64,000 nt of DNA from Xanthomonas sontii (GCF_040529055.1 NZ_CP132342.1:4524001-4588000); one strand, 5' to 3'. Shown: positions 47,411-57,442, counted from the first letter of the stretch. The notes: generated by a model not told the origin, from the letters alone. A program made the numbers and translations.

Positions 47411-48352
47411 TCAGGGCTTTTCCAGCGACGCGCGATAGCGCAGCAGCGCTTCCGGTTCGTCGGTCTGGAAGGCGCCGATGCCGGCGCGGTACAGCCGCCC
47501 CCACACCGCCTCCGGATCGCGCACCGCATCGGCATCGCCACCGACGTCGGCGACGAAGCCCTCCCACAGCGTATTGACCAGCAGCCGGACCTGCCGCTGC
47601 CTGGCCAGCGCCGCCACCGCCGGCAACTGGGCCAGACGCATCCGCGGCAGTTCGATCGCCACCGGCCGCACCTTGCCGTCGGTCTGGGTGCGCACGGTCT
47701 GCACCAGGTCGTCGGTCCCCGGCGGGTTGAGCAGCACCGGGGTGAAGTTGATCCGGTCGAACGGCGGCATCGATGCCAGATCCTGGCTGGCGACGCCGAC
47801 TTCGGTCTTGACCACCACCTGCCGCTCCATGCCGGCGCGGCGCACCGCCTCGACCACCTCGGCGTAGATCGGCGCCTTGACGTCGAGGTTGAGCATGATC
47901 CGGCCCTTGGCCGCGGCCAGCATCTGCTGCAGGGTCAGCGGATGCTGGTCGGTGAGCGGCGCGTCGGCGCCGCCCTCGTCGTCGCGCAGGCGCAACCGCG
48001 ACAGTTGCGGCCAGGTCAGTTCGGCGACCTTGCCGGTGCCGTCGGTGGTGCGGTCGACGGTGGCGTCATGGAACATCACCAGGGTGCCATCGCCGGCGCG
48101 GCGGATGTCGGTTTCGAGCATGTCCACGCCCAGCGTCACGCAGCGCTCCAGCCCCAGCAGCGAGTTCTCCGGTGCGTGCCCGGGAAAGCCGTGCGCCGGC
48201 GCGGGATTGTGGCAGCCGCGGTGGGCGACGACGAAGATGCCGCCGTCGGGTGCGGCCAGGCGCGCCTGGATCGGGGCGATGGCGGCGATGGCCGGGGCCG
48301 TCGCGGTCAGCAGTGCGGCAATGATCGCGCCGCGCGAGAAAAGCAGGTTCAT
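47411..48352 (-). CDS. Glycerophosphodiester phosphodiesterase, secreted
   Basis: 313 residues with a signal peptide (FSRGAIIAALLTATAPAIA) and a GDPD TIM-barrel: AHRGCHNPAPAHG...APENSL, MLETDIRR, MFHDATVDRTTDGTG, all active-site residues (H, E, D, H) present. It hydrolyses glycerophosphodiesters to glycerol-3-phosphate and an alcohol in the periplasm or outside the cell. It is encoded 19 bp after the TonB receptor gene, so the pair is probably one transcript for phosphate or glycerol capture. Confidence 0.92.
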   Translation of the reverse strand: MNLLFSRGAIIAALLTATAPAIAAIAPIQARLAAPDGGIFVVAHRGCHNPAPAHGFPGHAPENSLLGLERCVTLGVDMLETDIRRAGDGTLVMFHDATVDRTTDGTGKVAELTWPQLSRLRLRDDEGGADAPLTDQHPLTLQQMLAAAKGRIMLNLDVKAPIYAEVVEAVRRAGMERQVVVKTEVGVASQDLASMPPFDRINFTPVLLNPPGTDDLVQTVRTQTDGKVRPVAIELPRMRLAQLPAVAALARQRQVRLLVNTLWEGFVADVGGDADAVRDPEAVWGRLYRAGIGAFQTDEPEALLRYRASLEKP

Positions 48353-48371
48353 GGAAGGTCTCCGGCAACGG

Positions 48372-51296
48372 TCACAGCGACGGGGTGAAACGCAGGCCGA
48401 GCCAGTAGGTGGTCGGCATCGAATAACTGTCCTTCAGCAGGTTCTCGCCGGGGCCGGTGAAGCTGGTGAGGCGGCTGTGGGTGACATTGCTGATCTGGCC
48501 GACCACGCTGAGCTGCTTGCTCACCGCCCAGGTCGCCGACAGGTCCAGCTGCGAACGCGGCGCCCAGTACAGATCCTGCCAGGCGATGTTGCTGACGATG
48601 GCGCGCAGCGCCTTGCCCTGGCGGTTGTAGGCCGCACGCAGTTCGACGCCGCCGACGGTGTAGAACAGCGAGGCGTTGGCGGTGTAGTCCGGCTGCCCGA
48701 CCAGGCGATCGACGGTGCGCTGGCTCTGCACCAGGTTGGGCGCGCTGCCGCTGGTGAACGGCACGTCCATGCCGCCATCGAGCAGCGCCAGGTTGGCGCT
48801 GGCGCCCAGGCCGGACAGCGCCGGCACGCCTGGGAACAGGGTGTTGAACACTGCGCTCAGTTCCAGGCCGCGCACGTGCGCCTTGGCGGCGTTGGCCGGG
48901 GTGCTGATCAGCACGTTGGAATAGGTGGTGCCGTTGAAGCTGAACTGGTCGGTGCGCGAGAGGGTGAAGATCTCGTCCTGGATGCGCTTGTCGAACAGTG
49001 CCGCGGCGAGCATGCCGTCGAAATCGTCGGGCAGGCGCCATTCCAGCGACAGGTCCAGGTTGGTGGACACGCGCGGCTTGATGTCGGGGTTGCCGATGGT
49101 GACGGTCACGCCCTGGGCGTTGGGATTGCCCATGTCGCTGCTGTTGACGAAGCCGATCGAAGTGCGCGCGGCGTAAGCGTCGTAGGGCGGACGGCCGAGC
49201 GTGCGGCTGGCGCCGGCGCGCAGGTCGAGGCGGTCGTTGACGTGGTAGGTCATCACCGCCGACGGCAGCACCTTGGCGTAGCGCGACTCGGTCGGCGCAT
49301 CGACGTAGACGTAGCTGCCGGTGGCCGCATCCAGTTGCCGCTGGCGGCCGACCGTGGACTGGTCGGTATGGTCGTAGTGCAGGCCGGCTTCCACATCGAA
49401 ATCGTCGGCGCGATAGCCGACCAGGCCGTAGGCACCGAAGATCTCCTCGCGATGGCTGAAGTTGTCCTGGTTGCTGAAGGCGCTCTGGTCGGTGCGGTTG
49501 AACGCGCTCAGCGGCGTGGCGCTCAGCACCTGGCTGGCCTTGTCCGGATCGATCGCGATCAGGTTCAGGCCCAGGTAGCGCATCGGCGCGTTGGACGGCG
49601 CCAGCACGTCGGCGATCTTCAGCGGCGGCGCGCTGCGGTTGGGCTGGTATTCGACGCGGTAGATATCGAAGCCGGGTTCGTCGCGGGTGTAGCTCAGGCC
49701 GCTGCCGAAGCCGACGCCGCGGTCCATCTCGCCACGGTTGAAGGCGTAGTCCAGGCGCCCGGTGAGCACCTTGTCGCGCGCATTGCGCTGGTAGTCCGGG
49801 CGCCAGTACAGCAGGCTGTAGTTGTCGTAGTTGTAGTACGCCTGCGCCGCCATCGGGAAACGCTGGTTGAGTGCGGAGGTGTCGTAGTTGAAGCCATAGG
49901 CCGCCGTCGGCACCACGGTGACACCGGGGCCGGTCTGCCCGGTGGGCACCGCCGCCGGGCGCTGCGCGCCGGTGACGTACTTGATCATCTTGATCGGTTC
50001 GGCATAGGTGGCATCGGACCAGGACGCGCGCGCCGACAGCACCTGACGGTCGTCCGGACGCCATTCGAAGCCGGTCTGGCCGAGCTTGGTGCGGGTGGTG
50101 GTGATCTGGTTGGAGTAGCCCACTTCCACGTCGCCGACCGGGTAGGTGCCGCTGGTGGCGGTCTGGTTGTAGACGCGGTTGCGGTTGCGCGGATCGAGGA
50201 TGACCTCGTTGCGCTCCATGTTGTCGCGGAAATAGTAGTAGCCGGCCATGGCGTAGGCCTGGAGGGATTCGCTCAACCGCGCCTCGAACTTGCCGGTGAG
50301 ACCGTAGCGGTCGCGCTTGTCCATCACGTACCAGTACTTGTCCTGCTGCGGCACGGCCCAGCCGTTACCCAGATTGGTGCCGCTCTGCAGCGCGCCGGTG
50401 CTGTCGTAGAACCCGTAGTGCACCGTGTCGGTGGTCATGTGGGTTTCGGTGTAGCTGCTCAGCGTCTGGTAGTTGCCGGACAGGGTCAGGCCGTACTGCC
50501 CTTCGCTGCCGAAGGTGCGGCTGCCGGTGGCGAGCAGGCGGTAGCCCGGGTCGTCCTGGTCGCGCGGCTTGCCGACGTCGTTGGCATGGCCCAGCGAGGC
50601 CTCGGCGGTGAAGAACGGCTTGCCGCCGTTCTCGAACGCGCTGCGGGTCTTGAGGTTGATCGCACCGCCGGTGGCGTTCGGGTCCAGGTCCGGGGTGAAG
50701 GTCTTGATGACCTGCAGTTCGCTGACCATCGACGCCGGCAGGATGTCCAGGCGCACGCCGCGGGTGATCGAGCCCAGCGTGCCGTTGGGCGTGCCCGGCG
50801 AGGCCACGGTCAGGCCGTCGATGGTGACGTTGTTGTAGGACGGGCCGAGGCCGCGCAGCACCGGGGTGGCGGCTTCGTCGCGCGGATGTTCGTTGTCGGT
50901 GGCCGGCAGCACCGACAGGCCGGGGATGCGGCGCAGCGCCTCGACGATGGTGGTGTCCGGCAGCGCACGCACGTCGGTGGAGCTGACCACGTCGGTGATG
51001 TTGGTGGCCGCGCGCTTGCTCTCGATCGCGGCGGCATTGGCCTTGCGCACGCCGGTGACCATCACGCTGGACAGCGTGGTGGTGCCGTCGTCGCTGGCGG
51101 CGGCGCTGGGCGTGGTGTCGGGCGTGGTGTCGGGCGTGGCGTCGCCGACGGCCGGTGCGGTGGCGGCCGCGACGGCACTGGCGTCGGCAGCGAGCGTCGC
51201 CGTGGTGGATGCGGCATCTTGCGCGAGCGCGGCCTGGCAGCTGGCGGCGAGCGCGCAGACGATCAGCGCGCGGCGCCGATGGGTGAGTGGTTGCAT
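48372..51296 (-). CDS. TonB-dependent outer-membrane receptor (glycerophosphodiester locus)
   Basis: 974 residues: signal peptide (RRRALIVCALAASCQAALA), a Thr/Pro-rich linker with DTTPDTTPDTTP repeats (about 55-63), a TonB-box-like segment (SSVMVTGVRKA), a plug (about 85-240; ALPDTTIVEALRRIPGLSV, VLRGLGPSYNNVTIDGL) and a 22-stranded barrel ending in LRFTPSL. Co-transcription with the GDPD gene suggests import of glycerophosphodiesters or their products (inference). Xanthomonas carries many such receptors. Confidence 0.93.
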   Translation of the reverse strand: MQPLTHRRRALIVCALAASCQAALAQDAASTTATLAADASAVAAATAPAVGDATPDTTPDTTPSAAASDDGTTTLSSVMVTGVRKANAAAIESKRAATNITDVVSSTDVRALPDTTIVEALRRIPGLSVLPATDNEHPRDEAATPVLRGLGPSYNNVTIDGLTVASPGTPNGTLGSITRGVRLDILPASMVSELQVIKTFTPDLDPNATGGAINLKTRSAFENGGKPFFTAEASLGHANDVGKPRDQDDPGYRLLATGSRTFGSEGQYGLTLSGNYQTLSSYTETHMTTDTVHYGFYDSTGALQSGTNLGNGWAVPQQDKYWYVMDKRDRYGLTGKFEARLSESLQAYAMAGYYYFRDNMERNEVILDPRNRNRVYNQTATSGTYPVGDVEVGYSNQITTTRTKLGQTGFEWRPDDRQVLSARASWSDATYAEPIKMIKYVTGAQRPAAVPTGQTGPGVTVVPTAAYGFNYDTSALNQRFPMAAQAYYNYDNYSLLYWRPDYQRNARDKVLTGRLDYAFNRGEMDRGVGFGSGLSYTRDEPGFDIYRVEYQPNRSAPPLKIADVLAPSNAPMRYLGLNLIAIDPDKASQVLSATPLSAFNRTDQSAFSNQDNFSHREEIFGAYGLVGYRADDFDVEAGLHYDHTDQSTVGRQRQLDAATGSYVYVDAPTESRYAKVLPSAVMTYHVNDRLDLRAGASRTLGRPPYDAYAARTSIGFVNSSDMGNPNAQGVTVTIGNPDIKPRVSTNLDLSLEWRLPDDFDGMLAAALFDKRIQDEIFTLSRTDQFSFNGTTYSNVLISTPANAAKAHVRGLELSAVFNTLFPGVPALSGLGASANLALLDGGMDVPFTSGSAPNLVQSQRTVDRLVGQPDYTANASLFYTVGGVELRAAYNRQGKALRAIVSNIAWQDLYWAPRSQLDLSATWAVSKQLSVVGQISNVTHSRLTSFTGPGENLLKDSYSMPTTYWLGLRFTPSL

Positions 51297-51318
51297 GGCG
51301 ATGTCCCCTGGTTGACCG

Positions 51319-51348
51319 AATTAATTAACTTAAAGTTCGTTATTTAAT
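51319..51348 (-). promoter_or_regulatory. AT-rich island with flanking dyad upstream of the TonB receptor
   Basis: An uninterrupted AT-rich run (TTAATTAACTTAAAG...TTATTTAA) in a GC-rich genome, flanked by CCCTGG (51306-51311) and CCAGGG (51350-51355). It is placed 25 bp upstream of the start and probably holds the promoter or operator. The rest of 51297-51547 shows nothing. Confidence 0.5.
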
Positions 51349-51547
51349 CCCAGGGATATGACGCTGCGATGGCGGCCAGCGGAAAGCCTGGCGACAGCGC
51401 CCGCGCGGCAGTGGCCACGGCGTTCTGTACGGCATCGGCCAACGGCCGGCCGCTCGCAGGGCGTGGAACGGCCCATGGCATCGCTGTCGGCGCAAGGCGC
51501 CGCACCGTGACCGCCAGGACGCTGCGCTGGCGACGGCGCGGCGTGGA

Positions 51548-52204
51548 TCAGGGCGCTGGCGCGCGCGGCGGCAGCAGGCCCAGCGCGACCAGGTCCTCGC
51601 GCAAGGTGATGGCGTCGCGGAACTGCAGCGCGTGCATGCCGGTGGCCGCGGCGGCGTGCACGTTGCGCGGCGCGTCGTCGATGAACACCGCCCGCGCCGG
51701 GTCGATCGCATAGCGTTCGCACAGCAGCGCGAAGATCGCCGGGTCCGGTTTGACCAGGCGCTCCTCGCCCGACACCAGCACGCCCTCGAACCACTGCAGG
51801 AACGGGTAGCGCTCGCGCGCGATCGGGAAGGTCTCGTGCGACCAGTTGGTCAACGCATACAGCCGCACGCCCTGCCCGCGCAGTTCGTCCAGCACTGCCA
51901 CCGTGGCGTCCAGCGACCCGCCGAGCATCTCCGGCCAACGCGCGTGGTAGGCGGCGATCATCGGCGCGTGCGTCGGATGCAGCGCGCTCAGTTCGGCCAC
52001 CGCCTCCTGCCATGGCCGCCCGGCATCCTGGCGCTCGTTCCACTGCGGACTGCACACCTCGCGCAGGAAGGCTTCCATCGCTGCCTCGTCGTCGAACAGG
52101 CGGCGGTACAGATGGCGCGGATTCCAGTCGATGAGGACGCCGCCAAGATCGAATACCACGGTGTCCAAGTGGGATGCGGCAGGCGGGGAGGATGCGGGGG
52201 GCAT
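51548..52204 (-). CDS. HAD-superfamily hydrolase (YihX/epoxide-hydrolase-type N domain)
   Basis: 218 residues: motif I VFDLGGVLIDWNP (nucleophile and acid Asp), motif II LTNWS, motif III K in VKPDPAIF and motif IV FIDDAPRNV. The alpha cap between I and II fits YihX-like phosphatases (glucose-1-phosphate or FMN-type substrates). ATG 52204 is used. It is a lone gene between the TonB receptor and the alpha-2-macroglobulin gene. Confidence 0.9.
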   Translation of the reverse strand: MPPASSPPAASHLDTVVFDLGGVLIDWNPRHLYRRLFDDEAAMEAFLREVCSPQWNERQDAGRPWQEAVAELSALHPTHAPMIAAYHARWPEMLGGSLDATVAVLDELRGQGVRLYALTNWSHETFPIARERYPFLQWFEGVLVSGEERLVKPDPAIFALLCERYAIDPARAVFIDDAPRNVHAAAATGMHALQFRDAITLREDLVALGLLPPRAPAP

Positions 52205-52314
52205 GACAAGCTCCAGGAACGAGAGGGGACGCAAAGGCGGACCAGGCGTGCGCCGGCGGCGGCGCGCTGGGTGCGGCGGTCATGGTAGCCGTCCCTTCTG
52301 GCTGACAGTGCTGG

Positions 52315-52500
52315 TCGGCGGCCCCTCCCCCCCGGCCCCTAGGGGGTTGGTGCGGCGTTTCTGGTGGGGTTCTCTGGCGGTCGTACCCTCACCCCCGACC
52401 CCTCTCCCGGGGGGAGAGGGGAGTTTGGTGCGGCGTGCTGGTTGGGCTCCCTGGCGGTCGGACCCTCACCCCCGGCCCCTCTCCCGAAGGGAGAGGGGAG
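52315..52500. repeat. Tandem repeat, about 75 bp x 2.3
   Basis: Two full units (about 52342-52417 and 52418-52498) and a partial one to the left. Each runs GGGTTGGTGCGGCG...CTGGCGGTCG, ACCCTCACCC and the hairpin CCCCTCTCCC/GGGAGAGGGG. The hairpin family also occurs at 26681. It is just beyond the alpha-2-macroglobulin stop. Confidence 0.85.
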
Positions 52501-52504
52501 CAGG

Positions 52505-55500
52505 TCAGGGCTGCACGACGTTGATCGTGCCGGGGTTGCTGCGCCCCACCCCGCGCAGGTCGGGGCGGTACATGTCCTCGACCAGCGACGGCGGCACCGT
52601 GTAGGTGCCCGGGGTCACCGCGCGCACCAGGTAGAACACCTGCGCCTTGCTGCCCGCCGACAGGCTCAGCGCGGCCACGTAGCGGTCGTCGCGGAACTCC
52701 TCGTGCTTGACGTCGGCGGCGTTGGAGCGGTCGCTGATCTCGATGCCGTCCACCACCACGTCGGCCCACTGCTTGGCGTCGCCCAGGTTGAAGTTCTCGA
52801 TCTCCAGGCCGGCCGGCAGCAGGTCGGTCAGCAACGCGTCGGGCATGCTGGTGTCGGAGGTGATGGTGACGCGCACGATCAGCGCCTCGCCCTCCTTCAA
52901 CGGCTGCGGCGTCCACGGCTTGCCGTCGGTGCCGTAGAAGCTGCGCTCCACCTTCAGCGTGCTGTCGTCGGCCGCCGGCGGGGTGCGCGGCACGCCGGCG
53001 ATTTCCAGGCTGGCGTACAGCGGCGGCTGGCCCTGCGGCACGAAGTGCACGCCGCGCGCCAGCTCGGCCTCGCCGAACTGGCGGCCGAAGGCCTTGGCCG
53101 GGGCGATCGCCTCGCTGCTGTCGCCGATGCTCAACTGCCCGGACACCTGCGCGGTCTGGCTGTTGAGCAAGGCCTTGCCCATGCGCGCCAGCGCCACCTG
53201 CTCCTGCGTGCTCAGCCACAGCCAGCCACCGCGGCGGCGCGCGTCCAGCTCGCGGCCCAGCGCCATCACCCTTGCGTCGTACTCGGGCTTGGCCAGGCCG
53301 CGCTCGTGCAGCAGCGCGATCATCAGCGCATCGTCGCGGACCACGCTGCCGTAGTCGCCGAAGTAGCGCGGCCGGTCGGCGCTGTCCTTGGCGAACCCGG
53401 CGGCGATCGCCGCTTCGCCGCGCTTCTTGTCGCCCTGCAGCGACAGCGCCACGCCCAGGTGCACCAGCGACAGGCCGGTCAGCGCCTTGCCGCGGTCGTT
53501 GTCGTACAACGCGCGCAGCGTGCCCAGCGGCGCGCGGTTGACCCGCGCCAGCACATAGCCGGACCAGGCCTGGTTGGCGAACTTCAGGTTCTCGCGGCGG
53601 TCCTGGCCGTAGAAGTTGTTGCCGCCGGACAGCAGGTCCTCGCTGAGCCGGTTCAACGCCTTCTGCAGCACGTTGTCGGGCACCGCGAAGCCGGCGTCCT
53701 TGGCGTCGAGCAGGAACTCGGCGATGTACGGGGTCAGCCCCGGATTGACGTAGCCGTCGTCGCCCCACATCGAGAAGTGGCCGCTGGAGACCTGCATCGA
53801 GGCCAGCCGCCCGAACGCGCCTTCCATGCGCGCGCGGCGCGTGGCCGCATCCAGGCCCTTGACCCCGAGCAGGCGCGCGGTGGCGTCGTCGAGCAGCAAC
53901 GCCGCGTAGCCCTTGCTGGTGGTCTGCTCGGCGCAACCGTAGGGGTATTCCAGCGCGCCCTGCAGGGCGCTGGCGAACGGGATCGGCGGCAAGGCGCTGA
54001 CCAGCATGCGCGCATTGACCGAGCCGGCCATCAGGCCTTCGGCATCGCTGGCGCCCAGGGTCACCGGCGCCAGCGTGTCCAGCACTCGGGTCTGCGTGCG
54101 CAGCACCGACGGCCACGCCGCGCGCACCGGCAGGTCGTAGCGGCGGTCGGCGGCATAGCCATTGCCTTCCACCCGCACCCGCACCTTGGCCACGGTGTAG
54201 CCTTCCTGCGCCACCAGCGGGAAGCTCAGGGTGGCCTTGCCGTCCTTGCCCAGCTTGGCGCTGCGCGCGTTGTCGGCGATCGCCAGCGGGCCTTCGCCAT
54301 CCACCCGCACCTTGAACTCGCCCGGCTGGCCGGTGAAGTTCTGCACGTCCAGGGTCACCGTGCTGCGGTCGCCCGGCGCCATCACCCGCGGCATGCTGGC
54401 CTCGGCCACGATCGGCGCGCGCACCAGGGTCTCCACGTCGCGGTTGCCGTAGCGCTCGTCCGAATAGACCAGCGCCGACACGCGCAGGGTGCCGTTGAAG
54501 TCCGGCACCGGCAGTTGCACGCGGGCGCTGCCCTTGGCGTCCAGTTGCACCGGACCGGAGAACAGGTCCACGGTCTGCACCCGCGCGGTCGGCCGCTTGG
54601 CCTGCGGCAACGCCGCCAGCGCCATGTCGCCGCCGAAGCGCAGCTTGCCGGTGCCGCCCTCGAAGCTCTCGATGACCCGGCCGTAGATGTCGTACGCATC
54701 CACGCCCAGGCGCCGCTGCGCGAAGAACTGCGCATTGGCGTCGGGCACCGGGAAGCGGGTGATGTTGAGGATGCCCACGTCCACCGCGGAGATGGTCACG
54801 TGCGCCTGCTTGCCGGCCAGTTCCGGCACGCTCACCGTCACCGGCAGCGGCTGCTCCGGACGCATCTGCTTGGGCGCGACCAGGCCCACCGCCACGCGCC
54901 GGGCCTTGCGGTCCATCGGCACGTAGGCCACGCCGACCGCGCGCGCCGGGGTGATCTTGCTCGGTGCCGAGCCGCCGCGGAACACCAGCGCGGTGACGTA
55001 GACGTCGTGGCGCTCCCAGTCCTTGGTCACCGGGATCTCAAACGTGCTGCCCGGCTTCACGTCGATGTCCTGCACGTACAGCATGCGGTCGCTCTCGACC
55101 ATCAGCAGGCCGGGGCCGGCGTGCGGCGGGGTCAGAGTGACCTTGAGCGTGTCGCCGGCCTTGTAGCCGGTCTTGTCCAGCGCCAGCTTGACCTTGTCCG
55201 GACGCGCATCGAGGCCGCGGTTCTCGTCGTTCCAGCTCCAGCCGGCATGGAACGGATAGCGCGTGGTCAGGCCGGTGGCCGGGTCGAACACGTCCACCCG
55301 GTACTCGCCCCACTCCACCGGGAAATCGAACTTGGCGGCGCTGGCGCCGGCATCGACGGTGAGCGTCTGCTTGTTCTCGAAGCGACGGGTGAAGTCGTAG
55401 TCCCAGCGGTTGTCGGTGAACGCCCAGTGGTAGTCGCGCAGCTCGCGCACCAGGGTCACCTTCAGGCCCTTGGCCGGCTGCGGCTTGCCCTGCGCATCCA

Positions 55501-57442
55501 CCCGCATCAGTTCGAAGCGCGCATTGGCGTTGGCGTCGGCGCCGTCTTTGTCGTCGAACAGCGGGCGCACGCCGACCAGCGCCGGCGCCGGCCACAGCAC
55601 GCGCTTGAGCGTGCGGGTGACGGTGCGGCCGCCGGTCTCGTACACGCTGGCCGAGACCAACGCGGCGATGGTGCTGGTCGGCTTGGCCTCGTCGGGCAGC
55701 GCCAGGTCCTCGCTGAGCTTGCCGTCGGCGCCGAACTCGGTATCGACCACGTCCTTGGCCTCACGCGGCAACTGCAGCGTCGGGTCGCCGAAGAAGTAGC
55801 CCGGCAGCGCCTCCACCGGATGCTGCTCGACCGCCACCGCCAGCTTGGCGGTGAAGCGGTTGCCCGCGGCCGGCGCGCCGTACAGGTAGGCGGCGGTGGC
55901 CTGCAGCTTGAACGGCTCGCCCGGCTTGAGCGTCTTCTGCGCGCTGTCCAGGTCCAGCTTCATGCGCTCGGGCAGGAACTCCTCGATGCGCAGGGTCATG
56001 CCCTGCACCGCTTCCTTGCTGGTCGGGTCGGTGCGGAACTCCACCTGCCAGCGCCCGGTCGGCGCATCGGCGGGGATCAGCTGCTCGAAACTGAAGTAGC
56101 CCTGCTCGCCCGGCTGCAGCCGGGTCTCGCGGAAGATCTTGCCGTCGGGCTGTTTGAGCCGCAGGAACACCGGCTGCGCGCCCTTGCCGGTGGTCGGCAC
56201 CGGCTTGCCGTCGTTGTCGCGCAGCAGCGCCGACACCCGCACGGTCTCGCCGGGGCGGTACAGGTCGCGGCCGGACCAGGCGAACACGTCGAACCAGGCG
56301 TTCTCGCGCCCGGCGACGGCGAACTCGCTGAGGTCCAGCGCCGGCTGGTTGAAGGGCAGCATCGACAGGTCGGTGCCGCTGCGCGCCACCAGCACCTGGC
56401 CGGCGTCGAGCGTGTAGTTCAGCAGCGCGTTGCCGTTGTCGTCGGTCTGGCCCTTCAGGAACAGCTCGCCGTCGGCGCCGAGCACGCGCAGCTCCACCTT
56501 CTTCAGCGGCTCGCCGCTCTGCAGCGAGGCGGTGTGCACGAACAGCTTGTCCTTGTAGGCGCGCGCGTGCAGGCCGATGTCGCTGACGGTGAAGAAGGCG
56601 GTGTCGTATTCGTTGTCGAACTTGCCGGGGCGGCGCAGCACCGCGAAGTACAGGCCAGGCGCCTGCAGTTCCTTGATCTCCTGGATCGGCAGGTAGGTCA
56701 GCGCGCGCTCGTTCTTGTCGCCACCGAGCACGAAGCGGTTGACGTAGACCGAGTCGGCCATCTGCGAGATCGGGGTGTGCTCGCCGTAGTCGCTGTCCAG
56801 CTCCCAGGTGCCGCGGCGGCCGCCGCGCTGGTACTGGGCGAAGAACGTCGGCAGCGCGCCCTCCTTGACCCGCATGAACTCCACGTCCACTTCCGGCACG
56901 TTGAGCGAGACCACCGGCAGCCCGCGGCTCTCGCGCGCCGGCAGCACGCTGCCCTGCGAGGCGAAGCCGACCGCCGGGGTCAGTTCGCCGGTGTAGACCT
57001 TCTGCTTGAGCGGCTTGCCCAGGCGGCTGCCGTCGGCGGCCAGCAGGTCGGCCGAGATCACCACGGTGTAGTCCTTGGCCGCCTCCACGTAGGGATAGCG
57101 CAGGGTCTTGCCGTCGTCGGACAGCGACCAGGCGCTCTCGTCGGTGCCGACCTTCTCCTCGAAGCGCAGCAGCTTGTCGAAATCCTGGGTGCCGACCAGC
57201 GGCCGCGAGAACTCCAGCGCCAGCGACAGCCCGTCGCTCTTCTGGTCGGGATAGGCGCGGACCAGGCCGAAGCCCTTCATCGCTTCCTTCTGCCCCTTCA
57301 CTGGCTCGCCGCTGGCCTCGGGCAGCTGCCCGGATTCGTTGCGCTTGCAGCCGCCCAGCGCCAACGCCAGGCCCAGTAGCAAGAACGTTCCCATCAACCC
57401 TGCGCGCAGGCCCGCCCAGCGCCGCTTCGAATCCGTGTGCAT
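52505..57442 (-). CDS. Bacterial alpha-2-macroglobulin lipoprotein (YfhM-like)
   Basis: 1645 residues. A lipoprotein signal (LLLGLALALGGCKRN) anchors it in the periplasm. MG-type macroglobulin domains fill the N-terminal half (LVRAYPDQ...), a bait-like and ANATO-free middle follows, and the thioester motif CAEQ (codons at 53924-53935, in YPYGCAEQTTSKGYAALLL) lies in the C-terminal half within the alpha/alpha toroid. It traps host or competitor proteases that breach the outer membrane. E. coli pairs it with pbpC; here pbpC is 12.6 kb downstream on the same strand. ATG 57442 gives the lipoprotein signal directly. Confidence 0.93.
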   Translation of the reverse strand: MHTDSKRRWAGLRAGLMGTFLLLGLALALGGCKRNESGQLPEASGEPVKGQKEAMKGFGLVRAYPDQKSDGLSLALEFSRPLVGTQDFDKLLRFEEKVGTDESAWSLSDDGKTLRYPYVEAAKDYTVVISADLLAADGSRLGKPLKQKVYTGELTPAVGFASQGSVLPARESRGLPVVSLNVPEVDVEFMRVKEGALPTFFAQYQRGGRRGTWELDSDYGEHTPISQMADSVYVNRFVLGGDKNERALTYLPIQEIKELQAPGLYFAVLRRPGKFDNEYDTAFFTVSDIGLHARAYKDKLFVHTASLQSGEPLKKVELRVLGADGELFLKGQTDDNGNALLNYTLDAGQVLVARSGTDLSMLPFNQPALDLSEFAVAGRENAWFDVFAWSGRDLYRPGETVRVSALLRDNDGKPVPTTGKGAQPVFLRLKQPDGKIFRETRLQPGEQGYFSFEQLIPADAPTGRWQVEFRTDPTSKEAVQGMTLRIEEFLPERMKLDLDSAQKTLKPGEPFKLQATAAYLYGAPAAGNRFTAKLAVAVEQHPVEALPGYFFGDPTLQLPREAKDVVDTEFGADGKLSEDLALPDEAKPTSTIAALVSASVYETGGRTVTRTLKRVLWPAPALVGVRPLFDDKDGADANANARFELMRVDAQGKPQPAKGLKVTLVRELRDYHWAFTDNRWDYDFTRRFENKQTLTVDAGASAAKFDFPVEWGEYRVDVFDPATGLTTRYPFHAGWSWNDENRGLDARPDKVKLALDKTGYKAGDTLKVTLTPPHAGPGLLMVESDRMLYVQDIDVKPGSTFEIPVTKDWERHDVYVTALVFRGGSAPSKITPARAVGVAYVPMDRKARRVAVGLVAPKQMRPEQPLPVTVSVPELAGKQAHVTISAVDVGILNITRFPVPDANAQFFAQRRLGVDAYDIYGRVIESFEGGTGKLRFGGDMALAALPQAKRPTARVQTVDLFSGPVQLDAKGSARVQLPVPDFNGTLRVSALVYSDERYGNRDVETLVRAPIVAEASMPRVMAPGDRSTVTLDVQNFTGQPGEFKVRVDGEGPLAIADNARSAKLGKDGKATLSFPLVAQEGYTVAKVRVRVEGNGYAADRRYDLPVRAAWPSVLRTQTRVLDTLAPVTLGASDAEGLMAGSVNARMLVSALPPIPFASALQGALEYPYGCAEQTTSKGYAALLLDDATARLLGVKGLDAATRRARMEGAFGRLASMQVSSGHFSMWGDDGYVNPGLTPYIAEFLLDAKDAGFAVPDNVLQKALNRLSEDLLSGGNNFYGQDRRENLKFANQAWSGYVLARVNRAPLGTLRALYDNDRGKALTGLSLVHLGVALSLQGDKKRGEAAIAAGFAKDSADRPRYFGDYGSVVRDDALMIALLHERGLAKPEYDARVMALGRELDARRRGGWLWLSTQEQVALARMGKALLNSQTAQVSGQLSIGDSSEAIAPAKAFGRQFGEAELARGVHFVPQGQPPLYASLEIAGVPRTPPAADDSTLKVERSFYGTDGKPWTPQPLKEGEALIVRVTITSDTSMPDALLTDLLPAGLEIENFNLGDAKQWADVVVDGIEISDRSNAADVKHEEFRDDRYVAALSLSAGSKAQVFYLVRAVTPGTYTVPPSLVEDMYRPDLRGVGRSNPGTINVVQP

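Noticed and set aside
47877..51347. 1156-codon open frame opposite the TonB receptor
   Set aside because: Antisense shadow.
52364..57379. 1671-codon open frame opposite the alpha-2-macroglobulin gene
   Set aside because: Very long but antisense to a protein with signal peptide and CAEQ motif; biased composition.
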